Source of the DNA: Halictus rubicundus
Lineage: Eukaryota > Arthropoda > Insecta > Hymenoptera > Halictidae
Length of the DNA: 64,000 nt
NCBI RefSeq assembly: GCF_050948215.1
Contig: NC_135164.1
Location: 5,895,116-5,959,115 of the forward strand
Direction of reading: 5' to 3'
Made by a program: the position numbers and the translations under genes. A model generated the notes under the pieces. It was not told the DNA's origin, searched no databases, and saw only the letters and a list, made by a program, of their open reading frames with translations. This document shows positions 44,964-57,208 of the stretch, in pieces; positions within the stretch are counted from its first letter, which is position 1, and each line of letters begins with the position of its first letter.

Positions 44964-47576
44964 ATAACCGTTTCAAATTCCGCCTACTTATTGTTCTCAT
45001 AAATGTATAGAATTCTTTATTGATCACTCACTCGAGACAGACGATTAATCAATTTCTGTTTAAAAATGAATTTCAACAGCTTCGAAACGTTAGAAATCGT
45101 GATTTTGTTTTTTTTTTTCGACCGAACTGAACAGATTTCTCAAGCAGACTATAGATCGGAGGACCGCCGCAGGGCAGAGAGGTTCGTACCGATCGCATCG
45201 ATCGTCGATCATTACCGGGCGTCATTATTAACGCACGCCTCACGAAAAGATAAACAGGTCCCGGAGACCCGAGTTCGTGCGTTCGAAATCAATCGGTTTC
45301 TGCGAGCCGCATCTGCCTTGTATCGGATGAAACGCGCGGCGTTCATGCAATTTTAATCGAATGATTGCACAGTTCGGATAACCGGGTCGGCCGTCGTTCA
45401 ACGAATCAAATTGCATTGTGCCTCCGACGATCCCGGACCATAACCGACGGTTAGATCATTTTCGTGAATTAGCGGTCGAATTCTTACTTAACTGTCCAGC
45501 GAGACTCGCGGAATGCAGACGATCGAGAGCTCGATCGCCGCCGCCGATCCGAATGATCCCAGGAGCAGATTAAAACCGTTCATCGCGTATGCATTTACCA
45601 GCTGTTTAATTCGTGCTCGCAGGAATCCTCGTTCTGACAATTGTAGTCTCGTGCATCTTAATAATTATTGGATAAAAAATCTGAAACCGTTCATTTGACC
45701 GGGCGGTGGTAGGTTTACTGTTAATTGTGAATTAAGTCTCGTATGTATTTGACTGCGGATTTGATGCATTTCTTGACAAAAATTAGTAGGTGTAATTTCA
45801 AGTAGCGAAAATATTAGAAAAATTTAAACATACTATTACATTATTTTCAATCTGCTAGACATAATAAGAAAGAAAATAAATTTCACTTGAGTTCGTTGCA
45901 ATTCAGGTAAAATAATTTTATTTTGCGCAAAGTTTCGCAGTCTAATTATCACAATTTCCAAAGAACAAGGCGCATTTATGAAACATGGATATCTGCTGTT
46001 TACAGCGCAGCGTGGTCATTAAAAATGATTGGATGTTCGTTGAAAATTTGCTTGGGGCTACCTGGAATTTCGCGGAAACTTCTAAGCATTCTGTCTCGGC
46101 GAACGATACGTCCTTCTAATCTTGTAATGTAAAATTGTCTGGAGAATTAATTGAGGTATTCCTGATATTTTCAATTCTCCGGTTAGAACAACGTGTCAAG
46201 GATCCCGATGAATACTCGTCGCGGCATGTCGAGAAAAGAAGTGAAACGTTTTCGCGATAGTCGCCGGCCATAGAAAAATCTCTAACCTAGATTTATTATG
46301 CTATATAATCGTCCGCGGTGGCGTTGTCTGATCATTATGCAAATCAGTCGTGGCTGTTAGTTGATCGTCTCGCGGCGAGGTCTGCGTCGTTTGCATAACT
46401 TTAATTATTTAGTTGGTGCCGTATCTATTATGGGGCCGCGGAAAGAATTTATGCGTAATAAAATTACAAAGACCGCTAGACCAAAGTATTCCGACGGCCG
46501 GCATTCTTCACGAATTTCTATTATAATTACTCGCGGATTACGTCGATTCGGAAATAGCCGAGGTTCGATTAACTATTCGTCTGAACTTTGCCTCAACGTA
46601 TCAATGAATTATTAATTATTTTGCGACGTTGATATTCTGTTCAATTTATTCCGATTGTTATTCAGAGAGAAAACCTGACTTCTGTTCATTTTTATTTTGT
46701 ATCAAGATCCGGCAGTGTAAATGTTATTGCTTGCTTACGCGAACAATTATCAGTAATATACTTATATTTCAGAAATTAGATGAAAATTACTATTGCCAAA
46801 TTATTACTTACCGAGCATGTCTACTAGAATTAATGTCAAAAATTCTATGGCAATTGTTATTAACGAAATTCTATCACAATTTTTAATATTAAAATATTAT
46901 AGTATCATTACCGAAACCTAAAATTAAGTGTTACACAGTAGAACATTCAATTTTAATGAATCGTGAGATCGTTAGCATGTACTTTGAGTGTAAATAATTT
47001 GGATAATGAGAGATTGAATATAATTAACTAATTTTAGCATGAGAGGCCGGCGAATTAGGTGTCTCGATCGTCGGTTTCCGGTCTGCTGCATCGCAAGATG
47101 GCCGCGGTCGTTGTCACGGTAAAAACTGCATCGGCTTCCCTCTTTTTTCGCGACGTGGAAAAATTTTCGCCGGCGCGGCGGGACGAGAGAATTAACACGG
47201 CGGGCTTGTACTCATTAAAAGGAACAATTACGCCCCCCCCCCCACCCTCCTCCCCGTCGCGAGATTTTTATCGATGCCCAACCGCCGTTAATGTCTCGCT
47301 TTTTGATCGTGTTGCAGCCTCGGCCGTTGCACGACACCGATTAAATTAATAACACGTTTCAGCGGCTCGCTTCCGAGTTAAACAATTAAGGTTCTGTCGC
47401 GCGTATATCCAAGGTGGCCTGCACACATTTCACGCCCACGTACAATGTTGCACAAAAATCCGAACAACCGGCGTACCGCTCGACGTGAAACTCAATTTTC
47501 ATACATCAAATGTATGTTAAAAAATAAGTCAGAAAGCAGAAAACATTTTTTACAATTGAGCTTCGTCTCCGAGAAA
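44964..47576. other. No recognisable gene; 11-C run at 47233
   Basis: Balanced and AT-rich DNA. POU-type octamer ATGCAAAT at 46337. A C11 homopolymer occupies 47233-47243. No supported frame. Confidence 0.45.
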
Positions 47577-47842
47577 ATGGACCCCACAAACTTTACATCA
47601 GGAAACTAGAAATTTTAACTTTTTGTTATGTAATCCTGTAGATTTTTGCGAGAATGCGTCGAAATTTCAAGTTCTAGTCCTAGAAGATCGGTAATTCAGC
47701 GTTTTTGACAGGTAAAACACACAGGTGAATTCCTAGCATGAAAACTTGGATTTTCGGCATTTCCAGGCCAAAATCTACAGGATTACATTAAAAAAGATAA
47801 AAATTTCTGGTTTTCTGAAGGAAAGTTTAACCAAGATCCATT
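47577..47842. repeat. Foldback, about 110-bp arms
   Basis: Arms 47577-47685 and 47731-47842 are inverted copies with a perfect 16-bp core, TAATCCTGTAGATTTT (47631) and AAAATCTACAGGATTA (47770). Outer matches include ACTTT and the AAACTAGAAATTTTAAC/TAAAAATTTCTGGTTTT pair. The loop is about 45 bp. Non-coding. Confidence 0.8.
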
Positions 47843-49007
47843 GGTCACCAACTGTACAAAAATTTACAAGAAGCTGATTCTTATTTCCAGAATATTAGCA
47901 ACACCCTCATCCCACCGAGTTCCATTTTACAAGACGAGCAACAAGCTAGTCTAAATCTATTGTTCGCAGTTTAAAAATCGGTGGCGGTATTTTCAGCGCA
48001 GAATTGAAAGCGCTCGTGCTATCACCGCGAATCTTCAGTGTGTCAGAGGTTAATAAACGAGGATAAATAGCGCAGCCTGAGCGGAAGATCTCGAAACGGT
48101 TTGCGAGGCCGCAAAAAGCGTTCATCAACATAATAAACAGATTATACGTACGGTTATGGTGGCCGCAAAATGGCACCTCGTTAACCGGGGAATCATTAGC
48201 GATCGCGGTCGCATGTTCGCGCAATAACAACGGGCTCGCCGCGGCCGCGGGGGAAAAAGAAGGCCGCGTTTAATTCTTTGTGGCATCCTCGGAAACTATT
48301 ATGAATACGTTCGTGGCGGGAATAGAAGCTCCGTAGTAGACAAATTGAATGGCGGACGGACACGCAACGCTCTCGGAGATGCTCTCCTCGGTGCGCGTGG
48401 GCGTCTGCAAACGTTCCGGACGGCGAAACGTGCGAATCGAGAGAGGAACACGCTGTTTAGAAATTCTCAAGAGCGAACAGTCCCAGAATAAGGCTGGCTG
48501 CGACCACGTAATGTATTCAAATTGACACCTTTTTGAAAATATCCCGTAAACAGATTTAAATTCATAGCGACCACGGCGCGGCCGAGCGCGCGTTTAGCGT
48601 TCCTTTCGCAATGTTTGCGCTCCACCGTGACTAAACACGGGTCACCTAAACGGTGGTCTGCTTGGAATCCAAAAAGAACAAACACTCTCCTTCTTAGAAA
48701 AATTAATGTCCCACGAATATCGTACGCGGGACACGTCGACGAGCCGAACGACCCGAGAAGCGACGATTTTTAAACGTTTCGCTTTGGGGATCTGTAATTT
48801 TGTTTGTGGGAGTGCAATTTTTGATTTTAATTAATGATATAAATTTTGTTGGCATTATTTTCAGCGTTTGCTGTACAAGTTACTTTAAATGAAACAGATT
48901 GGATATTTTAGAAAATTTACTTAAAATACTTTAGAAAAAAATTTGAATTGTTATTTTAAATGGTTATGGCATGTTTCAGAAATTCTAGCTCATTTTTTAA
49001 GATCGAG
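47843..49007. other. No recognisable gene
   Basis: GC-rich to 48760 with several short unsupported minus frames, AT-rich after. Confidence 0.45.
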
Positions 49008-49252
49008 TTAACCCTTTGCACTCGGCGCTATTTTCATTCTAAAACTAGATTTCTCTTCCGTATTAGAATATTTTCATTTTATTCATACGAAACTGATCCG
49101 ATTACCATAATATTCAAATGTTTGGTAATCTATTCAATACAAATTTTGTACTGTAACAAATATTTTGTAATATTTTTTGTAATTTCTTTGAAATAATGCC
49201 ACAATAATTTCTAGTGGTGCTTGAGAATCACCGCTCGAGTGCAAAGGGTTAA
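49008..49252 (+). mobile_element. TTAA-flanked MITE, family B copy 4
   Basis: TTAACCCTTTGCACTCGGCG to CTCGAGTGCAAAGGGTTAA. The 245-bp interior is close to the 5065 and 30105 copies, with a short deletion after GATCCGATT. Confidence 0.88.
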
Positions 49253-50525
49253 ATTTTCCAGCTCTTCTACGGTTTGTTTTCAGCCGCATAAGTTGCAGCT
49301 GGAAATTTTGAAAGACATTTCGAGTCCATTCCTGATTTTCATAGAAATGGAAATTTGCGTAGAAATTCGGTCTCGTTTCTGGAACGATGGAGAAGGCAGA
49401 CGGAATGATTAATAAAACCGAGCAGTCGTTTTACGATTTACGATTTAATAATGACGAATGCACGGGGAATGCCTGGGAGTATTATTTTCCTTCGGTCGGG
49501 GCAGGATCGATGGATCCTTGGCTGGCACACGCACGACCGATTATGGAGCCGTTGTTCACGGTAACGCAACCCCTTCTTCTCATTAGAAACTTGTAAAACT
49601 CTCGGGAACGCGGCGCGCGGTAATGCTAGAAAGGAGAGGGAGCGATAGAAGGGAAAAAGAGGCGGAAGATGTTCGTGGAGAAGCGAAAAGAACGAGCCGG
49701 AGGGAGACGAACTTGGAAACCAGTTCCTTGGGCGTTACTCGAACCGAGGAAGAACGATTTCTTTCCCACGTGGAAACGCCACGCCGCGGATAAATATACC
49801 TGTAGCTCCGGCTCCTTTTATAGCTATGCGAGATTAGTCATTGGAAATTCACGGGTGCACGTGTGCCTTCTTATTTCGTTCCGCCATTCTACATTGTGAA
49901 CGCGGTTACCGTGCATCCCTCGACCCTGGCAAATGCGGTTCAATTCCTGCCTCGGCAATGCTGGCCTCTACGTCAGATTCTGCTGTTCTACTCGATTTTA
50001 TAATTCGCGCTTTGACTCCCGCGAAAATCAATTTTTACTAGAATTTACCAACAATTTTTACTATTAAGTAAACCGAATTTTATGAGACCTGAGAAGGTTA
50101 CAAGAATCACTGATGCGATAAACTTTGTCTGTTGTCATAGACCGAGGATTTTATCCTTTTATAACAAAAATTAGAATTCAACGAAAAATGTGACCAAACG
50201 AATGAACGGAGGTACGCGGCGAATGATAATTGCACAAACTTATCCTAGGACCATTGAGCGAAAATAAATGTACGAGAGTACGTGGGACGGCCTATGAACA
50301 ATTGCTAAATAAATTAACGTAGTGCCGGTTGTAAAAGCAGAAGATCTTTCTAGCGAGACATTGTTGAACGTAGAATAGAATTTTGTATGAAGACACGAAA
50401 GAGGTCACCGTGAATGTTATTTTTCCGTTTAATGCGAATCATGTTAATTCCCTGGACTCGCCTTACGTGTCAAGACACGTCCGTCGATTGAAACAAATTT
50501 CTAAGCTCGACCGTGAATCTTTCAG
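49253..50525. other. No confident gene; one acceptor-led frame at 49283
   Basis: GTTTGTTTTCAG ends near 49282 and is followed by a 43-codon frame (HKLQLEILKDISSPF...) ending at 49412. An overlapping frame at 49387-49596 reads NDECTGNAWEYYFPSVG. Neither has a second supporting signal, so neither is called. Confidence 0.35.
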
Positions 50526-50631
50526 AGGCCGATGAAGACGTATGCTCGGTGGGACGGACGCTCCTTCAGTGGCAGCTATAGCAGCGAAACGATCGAGAAC
50601 GCGGATGCTCCTATTGCAATTGTTATTCCCG
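50526..50631 (+). CDS. Candidate 106-nt internal exon
   Basis: Acceptor CGTGAATCTTTCAG ends at 50525; donor CCCG/GTAAGG starts at 50632. Only one of the three frames is open across the interval. It reads MKTYARWDGRSFSGSY and then IENADAPIAIVIP, a normal soluble-protein composition. The segment leaves one base of the next codon. No family recognised and no partner exon found in phase nearby. Confidence 0.3.
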
Positions 50632-53412
50632 GTAAGGATGCGTCGTATTATTCCACGGGCTTCTCTCCATGAACCAGAAGAGAAATAGCATGGTAATCAT
50701 TACGGTTGCCCCGATAAGATTCATAGCGCAGGCTATTTTCAGTCTCGTGTGAAAATTCCACGATCAGATAGCGGCGAGGTTCGCGACCCCTTTGTAATTG
50801 CATACAAATTGTCGGACTATTTACGTTACTGCTCGTTTCATTCGCATTTTATTGCGTTTCTTTTTTATAGTACACGCCCGGCTAACTTTTCCTTCGGCAT
50901 TGTTTAATGACTTGTTCTTCGGTTCCGTGGTAAACAGCGCGATAGACCACGGTCTACACTTTTCTCACACGGTGCGACGCGACGCGACGCGACGCGACGC
51001 GGCCGGTGCTCGTAAAAAACGCGACTCGCAATCAACCGGCGAAGCATAATCTGCATGCACGTTTGCTAATTTTCGTCGTGGGTTTATGGGACACTTTCGG
51101 TTTAATCTCGTGATTCGGGAAACGTGTTTATTGCGAAACGTTTGTTTAAAGAGACTAGACTGCATGCGAACTTCGCTGTGCCGCACCTATTAAATTTCTT
51201 TCTTTCGTGTCAGTTTGATCATTAACCGTTGTCCTGAGATAGCAAACGAGCAATGAACGTTGGTCATTGGAATTTTAATGGCCGTGAAAAAGATGTTTCA
51301 AAAGAACAGTTAAGGATTAAATGGTGCACCTGATACGTTCATTTACTTGCTCATTTATCTGCTCGCATATTATTCAGTTTAGTTTATGTGTCAGCTTGTT
51401 CGCTGACTGTTGTCTACATCTTTTCGATTACCATTTGTCGCATTTTTTAACAAATTTTACTACAAAAATTTACGTGCGACAGACAAAATTTGTTCATATG
51501 CAATATCTTTTAAAAGAAAATCGACTTTAAAAATTTGTTTCACATGCATGCTATTTTACACTTCTTGTAAAAGCAGGACTGGGCAACTTCTTCCCCGCCG
51601 TCGCTTCACAACCCCCACCAGTCTACAGGACACCCCACCACTGACCATTTCATTTTACCCTACCGTGCTTTTGTCTCTCCTAGCCCCCCTTCTCTTCTTC
51701 AAAACTCCATAGAAGTATGATGGGGAGTCTCAGGTGTGGGAAGAGGACTCGCTTGTGGCTCGCGAGCCGCCAGTTGCTCAGGCCTGTTGTAAAATCAGTA
51801 TGTGTAGTGTAATTACTGCACCACGAATTTTTACAATTAATTTGCAGAGACTGGAGTCGAACAAAAGCTTGATCCTTCGGTTAAACGTTTGATTCGGACC
51901 AGAACTAAATAAAAAACTGAAAATTTTCATCCGAATAATACTTTATGTACTCATGGGAAGATAAAGTGGGTGAAATACGAAACAGTGAAACAGAAAAATG
52001 TGCAAGTTCTATTATTCGCATTTCATTCGAATCAGCGAGAAACAAACTTGCAGCTTGTAACATTTCCCTGCACATGCAACGAGGAGACTTTTTATTCTGC
52101 ATAAAGATCCGCAGTATAATTAGAAACGTTCCGAGCAGCCGCCTGCATAGTGGCCAGGCAATTTACCGAGCGCAATTAATAATTCATTCTAAAACGATCG
52201 TCGTAAAGGAAAAAAAAAGAGCAAAACAACAAAAAACAGAGCAGGAAGACGATTAGACGAAGCGACAGTAGTCGGACAAAGAATGGATCACGGCGTGTTC
52301 GTTAGCTCATCCTGTTCTTGCAGAAATGCAATTCGCCAGCTGACGATGCGCTTAAGTGCAACGAAATGATCGTGATGCAGGCCGCGCGTAGAAACGCAGT
52401 GAAGTGTGGAGGGGTGGGCAGGGCTGAAAGGGGAGGGGGAAGGAGGAAACGCTATAGCAATAGAGGCAAGGGAGCAACGCGTCCAGGATAGAAATAGATA
52501 GGGAATCGGTGGAAAGGTGAGAGGGAGGAGTTGGGAAAGGATAGCAGCGATCCTCTCGATTTTTTATTTCTAATTATCGCGTAATGACCCTGCACTCCAA
52601 CCCCCGCGCCCCACGTGTGCAGACCTTATGCTTCGACGGAGTGCACGGCCCTTAGTTATGGGTTTGCGATAATTGCCAATTTCCATCCGACCCGTCTACT
52701 CTAGTTTCTCATAGGTTCTGCACGTGTTCCGCGCGACTATGCACCCCTAAGCTCCATTCACACGGGCGCGATCCGTCTTCGGGATCCTTCTTCAGCCGTT
52801 TGTTCGATTAGAAAATTCATTTGAAACGTTTAGGTGAACGTAACAATTTTTATACACGCACTGCACTGACTTTTAGCCCTTTTAGTGGTCACTAAAGCAA
52901 GAACGTGTAACGCAAAAAATATCTAGTTCATATATTACCCATATTACACCATGCCACACAAATTATTATACACCAACCGTAATAAAGCAAGGGACGGATA
53001 TTAATAAAACAGCGGCGTTAACGTCCCGGTGGTGGAACCCGATTGCAAGATGCTGAAAAAAAAATCCGTTTATCATCGAGTCAAGAGAAGCGAGCGCGCC
53101 GCTCGCAGAAGTCATTTGCCTTCAAGAGTAATTAGAGGTTCGACACGCTGCAATTCAATGATAAAATCTGCATATCTGAGTTACAATCATAGGATACACC
53201 GGCGGCTATTTCGGTCCGTTGAATGCTGGCGATAGCGAGTGCGTGTTCTCTAATTGCAAACATGATATTTGATAAATTAAGTTTATCGTGGATAACGATA
53301 TTAAATGGCGGTCTATGATCACGAGAGGAAAACTGTATTTAGAAGTCTTAAAAATCGATAGAGTTATTAATCTGTTCCATTCTCTTGTCTCATCTTTCTC
53401 GGTGAACTGCAG
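50632..53412. other. No recognisable gene
   Basis: Mixed DNA. 52380-52560 is purine-rich on the plus strand. A 103-residue frame at 51945-52256 has a protein-like start but a Lys/Gln-rich A-tract end and no splice support. Confidence 0.4.
50974..51001. repeat. (GCGAC)n pentanucleotide repeat
   Basis: Five and a half perfect units. Confidence 0.95.
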
Positions 53413-53601
53413 GTGTATTATACAGGTGTTATACCGTGCGTTAAGAATGACTATGCACGTGGAGCAGATGATCTCTTCATAGAAAATTTCCTGGGAGATC
53501 TACGATCGACGTTGATGACTTTTTCACGGGATAACACGCGGCCAAGTAACATTCTAGTTTTTGTGCCTGGCTTTTTGATGAGCAAGGGTTACAACGATTA
53601 A
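53413..53601 (+). CDS. Candidate terminal exon, unidentified protein
   Basis: A pyrimidine-rich stretch (53372-53400) and CTGCAG end at 53412. The following frame is open for 62 codons and stops at 53599-53601. It reads GVIPCVKNDYARGADDLFIE, then NFLGDLRSTLMTF and ILVFVPGFLMSKGYND, an ordinary globular composition. AATAAA lies 224 bp downstream (53825). No domain recognised. An upstream partner exon is not identified, so this may be chance. Confidence 0.33.
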   Translation: MYYTGVIPCVKNDYARGADDLFIENFLGDLRSTLMTFSRDNTRPSNILVFVPGFLMSKGYND

Positions 53602-54979
53602 AATGACTTATTGTTCTCTGTCGGATGCAATCTGATGACTCGTCTCGATTGATTTTATCTCGGCGAGATGAACGCGTTGAAATTAATTAAGAGCCTGACC
53701 GGGATAGGGGAAAATGTTTCAAGCGTTGCCTGTGATAGTTGATGTATGTTGTAGAGAATTTCTGTAGACAAGGGGATAAACGATCAGAAAATATTATAAT
53801 TTATTGTAATACTTTATCTACAGGAATAAAGCTTGATAATTTTCTTCTAGACAATACAAACGATTAAACCGTAAGAAATGATTAAATTATTCATGAAAAT
53901 CCTTATTATCCCTGATTATTAAACAAATTTCTTAACAAGCCTTGTATTAGTAGTCTTTTAATGCTGAAATTACCTCGATTAAATGACTGGCTTCTTATTT
54001 GACAATTTCGGAATTTTAACAAAGCATTTGTTAAAATAAAATCGAGGAAAATCTAAATAAATTCAATATCGTCTACTTTTGTGTATTGCTTGTCTAGCCT
54101 ATTACTTTTAGTGTTCACTACATTTAGCGTTAAGACTACCAAAAGTTTATTCGCCTAATCGAAAGTTCGACTACCCTCTGTTTCGAGTTTTCGTAAACTG
54201 CTCGATGCCTTTCTGTTTCAGTGTCAAATTAAATTTCCGTGAAAAGTGACATTTATAGAATAAAACGGAAATTGTTCATTTCACAAATGTACAGCAATGA
54301 CGAATCAAGTTTTAATGATCCAGTGCTTGAGATATTTGTGGATCGAATTCGAGCGAGTGTTTGGAATAATTCTCGATGAAAACAGTGAACGAGAATATTG
54401 GAAAGTGGTGAGTGAAAACGGTTCAAAACGGAGGCGCCGACATCCGCCGTTAATTGTCGATGATTATGCGTGCGGGTGGGCGGTTAATTGGTATTTATGC
54501 TCGCTATGATAACATACGAGTAACATGGTTCTACTCGGCTGGGGGCGGCGAGAGAGTTCGACTTAACGCGCCCATGGGTTTCATTTAATTGTTATTTACG
54601 CGAAACGATCACGCCATTCTCACGATCGGGCGCCGTGCGAGGGAGTAGACAAAGGGAAAAAAGAAAAGAAAAGAAGAAAAAGGAAACGAAGTAACAGAAC
54701 CGTAGAAAAAGAACGCGAAGACGCAATGGTCTGATTTACTGGACTAATTCGCGACAATTATCAACTGAGAAGAAAAAGCGCCTCGGCTCACGCGAACCTC
54801 TAAATCTTTCACGGGCTGCGACATTCTACGAGAAACCTAATCTTTGATACGATTAATCGCTCCTTTCGATTTCAGTGATACACTATTCATCTCACACGCT
54901 AATATTAGAAGCGAGATTTAAACGCTATCCATATACATGGTGCTCTATAATCGATAGGAATGTGTTAAACAAGACTTAA
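53602..54979. other. No recognisable gene
   Basis: AT-rich to 54250, then mixed. TTTTAGTGTTCACTAC and TTTAGCGTTAAG at 54106-54135 may be a worn terminus of a TTAA element. Confidence 0.45.
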
Positions 54980-55227
54980 TTAACACTACATAATTATTGT
55001 GTTATACATCCACAGTTTAGTTGCGAGCACCAAAAGTGACTATTTTGCATTACTTTATAAAAACAACAGGAACATGCTACCCACATTTTTAGCAAAATAT
55101 TTTAAAAATAATATATACCCAGAGAATCTTAGAATCTTAACAATTTTAAATTAAAAATATTAGATTACAAAATATTAGAAACTAAAAATATTATTTTGAC
55201 GGGTCCCATAAGTAAACCTAGTGTTAA
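54980..55227 (-). mobile_element. TTAA-flanked MITE, family A copy 5, with extra left sequence
   Basis: The right end, GACGGGTCCCATAAGTAAAC then CTAGTGTTAA, and the interior ACCAAAAGTGACTATTTTGC and TATATACCCAGAGAATC match copy 1. The left end TTAACACTACATAATTATTG keeps only TTAACACTA and is followed by about 35 bp of unrelated DNA. Confidence 0.75.
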
Positions 55228-55327
55228 AGGGATATGAGCGTGATTATTTTTCAAATTGTTTCAGCAAAGACAGGACTTTTTTAACTTGTTTCAGGATAAC
55301 TGTTATTTTTTTTTATGCTGATGCCAG

Positions 55328-55535
55328 GGTGCTGGTCCCTGGAATTGATCATGCGATCTCGCCAAAGCCACCAGACATTGTCAAGCCCCCGCCCGATAGT
55401 AACGTCTACACCTTGCGCTTTTTTTCCGGGCGGCCGAACGGAATGCCGGAAGTATCGATGCTCGTATTCGCCAACGTAAAAGTCACGGGGATACCGAAGA
55501 ATCCGGCGGGCAATAAAATCGGAGACAAGCCGTGA
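55328..55535 (+). CDS. Candidate terminal exon, unidentified protein
   Basis: A strong 3' splice site (a T-rich run, then GCTGATGCCAG ending 55327) precedes a frame open to TGA at 55533-55535. It reads VLVPGIDHAISPKPPDIVKP, then NVYTLRFFSGRPNGMPEV and LVFANVKVTGIPKNPAG. Third codon positions are mostly G or C (CCG, GTC, AAC, GGC), unlike the AT-rich DNA on the left. AATAAA occurs at 55826. It ends only 100 bp right of a family A element. A secreted or linker-rich C-terminus is possible; no family recognised. Confidence 0.38.
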
Positions 55536-56986
55536 ATTCGTGACACGACGCTCATAAAGGGATTTATGCGCGCGTTCGAGAGTAACGGTCGCCGAGATCG
55601 ACGGTTACGACGAGGATGAACATGCTGACGGGGAATAGTCCTAGTAAAATGGGCGTCGCGCGTAAACTATGTTTCACGAGTTCCGTACAGGACGATTCTC
55701 GAACGATGATAATCGCGGGCTGGCCACCATAATCACCGGGAATTCAGCATTCGTAAAATACGATCGTGGACATTGGAGTACCCGAGCCTCCAAACCGTTT
55801 CAATGCGTTTCATAACGTTACCAGGAATAAACGACATTGTAGCGCGTGGGCGAGATGCTTACCATATTGCCGGTTAAACAGTCTTATAAAACATAAATTT
55901 TCATAATCGAGGTACTCGTGCAACTAGAAGATTGTCCCTAGTAACATGACCCCGATAACTTCTTTAAAAAAGAAGTATTATTTGAAAAGAAATGATTACC
56001 TCTCTGAGGAGTATGTACCCAATTTCTGAAGTTGTTGGTATAATTAAAAGCAAAGAATATTTGTTGGTTTGCTTACCTGTGAAAACCCTAGTTCAAGTAT
56101 AAGACTACAGTAAGTGCTGTGACATAGATCGTGTAGGGCTACTATTTCCTTGTGTTTCTCGAACGTAGAAATTGACAGCGCGTGTAAACAGCGGAGTAAC
56201 AATTACATATTAAAATAGGCAACTAAATAATGACCATTGGGTGTCACTAACAACCTAATGTTGCTATATTCTTGGATGGTTGTCGCCTCGCAAGACCACA
56301 AGGTTATTGAACGTCATAGATAATTATAGGCTTAATACAACACAGTAAGATCGTTAGAGGTTTCCTATTTGGTTAGCAATGACTAGGTTCGAGAAGATCG
56401 ATGGATCGGCGGCGTAAATGCACAGGTTTTGTTCGATATTTCTGTGGGATCAGTGTCCGCGTGTCCCGGCAAAGAGTGAAACAGCGTTTCCCAGTGTAAA
56501 TCTCATCGCGTTCCGGACAAACAGCGTGCGAGACGCGGCTCTGAGAGATCGCAGCGAGATGGGACACTGAAAAGGTCGCGGGGAAAGGGACGACGGGACC
56601 AAGTAGTCGCCGAGGAGGCAGAGGAGAGAATCAATCGAGCCGATTGAAGATTGATTAGGCGGTTGCAGCGTCGTCCGAGATTTAGCATGCAATGCAATTT
56701 CTTTGCCGTCTGCCCTTTGTGCTCGGGGATCTTTGGCTTCCGGATGCTTCTGCATCAGCCTCGCTCCTATCCTCTCTCGATACTGGATCTCCGGTCGGCA
56801 CAGAGAAAACGCCGGTTTCAATGCTGGCTTAGAAAACAGTCGACGGATAGCCGGGGCAAACGGACAAAAGCAGGAAAAAGCCATCCTGCGGTCTCTCATT
56901 TTGTATTCGATGGATTTTAACCATTCTGGATTAAGCATTCTAACGCTGAACCCAACATTGAACAAACTTACGGCGACTACAGTGAT
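55536..56986. other. No recognisable gene
   Basis: GC-balanced and AT-rich DNA. The 171-residue minus frame at 56965-56450 is Arg/Ser/Leu-rich, overlaps open plus frames and has no splice support. Confidence 0.45.
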
Positions 56987-57159
56987 TTCTCCGTATATGT
57001 CGCCGAGGCCTGGATGATAAACGTCGCGGAACTATCCCCGCTACCGCAGGGTATACCCACGAAGCTCGAGAGGCCTCGGTAAACATAACACGGCTCGGGT
57101 ATGTCTCCTGGACGATACATGTCGCTGGCAAGACCAGTGTTGTTGACAAATATCGAGTA
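56987..57159 (-). mobile_element. TIR family D, copy 2
   Basis: Reverse orientation of the 32343 copy: it begins TTCTCCGTATATGTCGCCGA and ends GACAAATATCGAGTAA, sharing CCTGGATGATAAACGTCGCG and GATACATGTCGCTGGCAAGA. 173 bp. It ends about 50 bp left of the Tc1/mariner-type foldback. Confidence 0.8.
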
Positions 57160-57208
57160 ACTTACAAGACACTAAGATCGGACATTAAACGTATGTAACT
57201 GTTACATA

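Noticed and set aside
49283..49596. Acceptor-led frame (HKLQLEILKD) and overlapping frame (NDECTGNAWEYYF)
   Set aside because: Two incompatible frames with one weak signal each; kept only as a note.
56450..56965. 171-residue minus frame
   Set aside because: Ser/Arg/Leu-rich, two plus frames are open across the same DNA, and no splice site fits.
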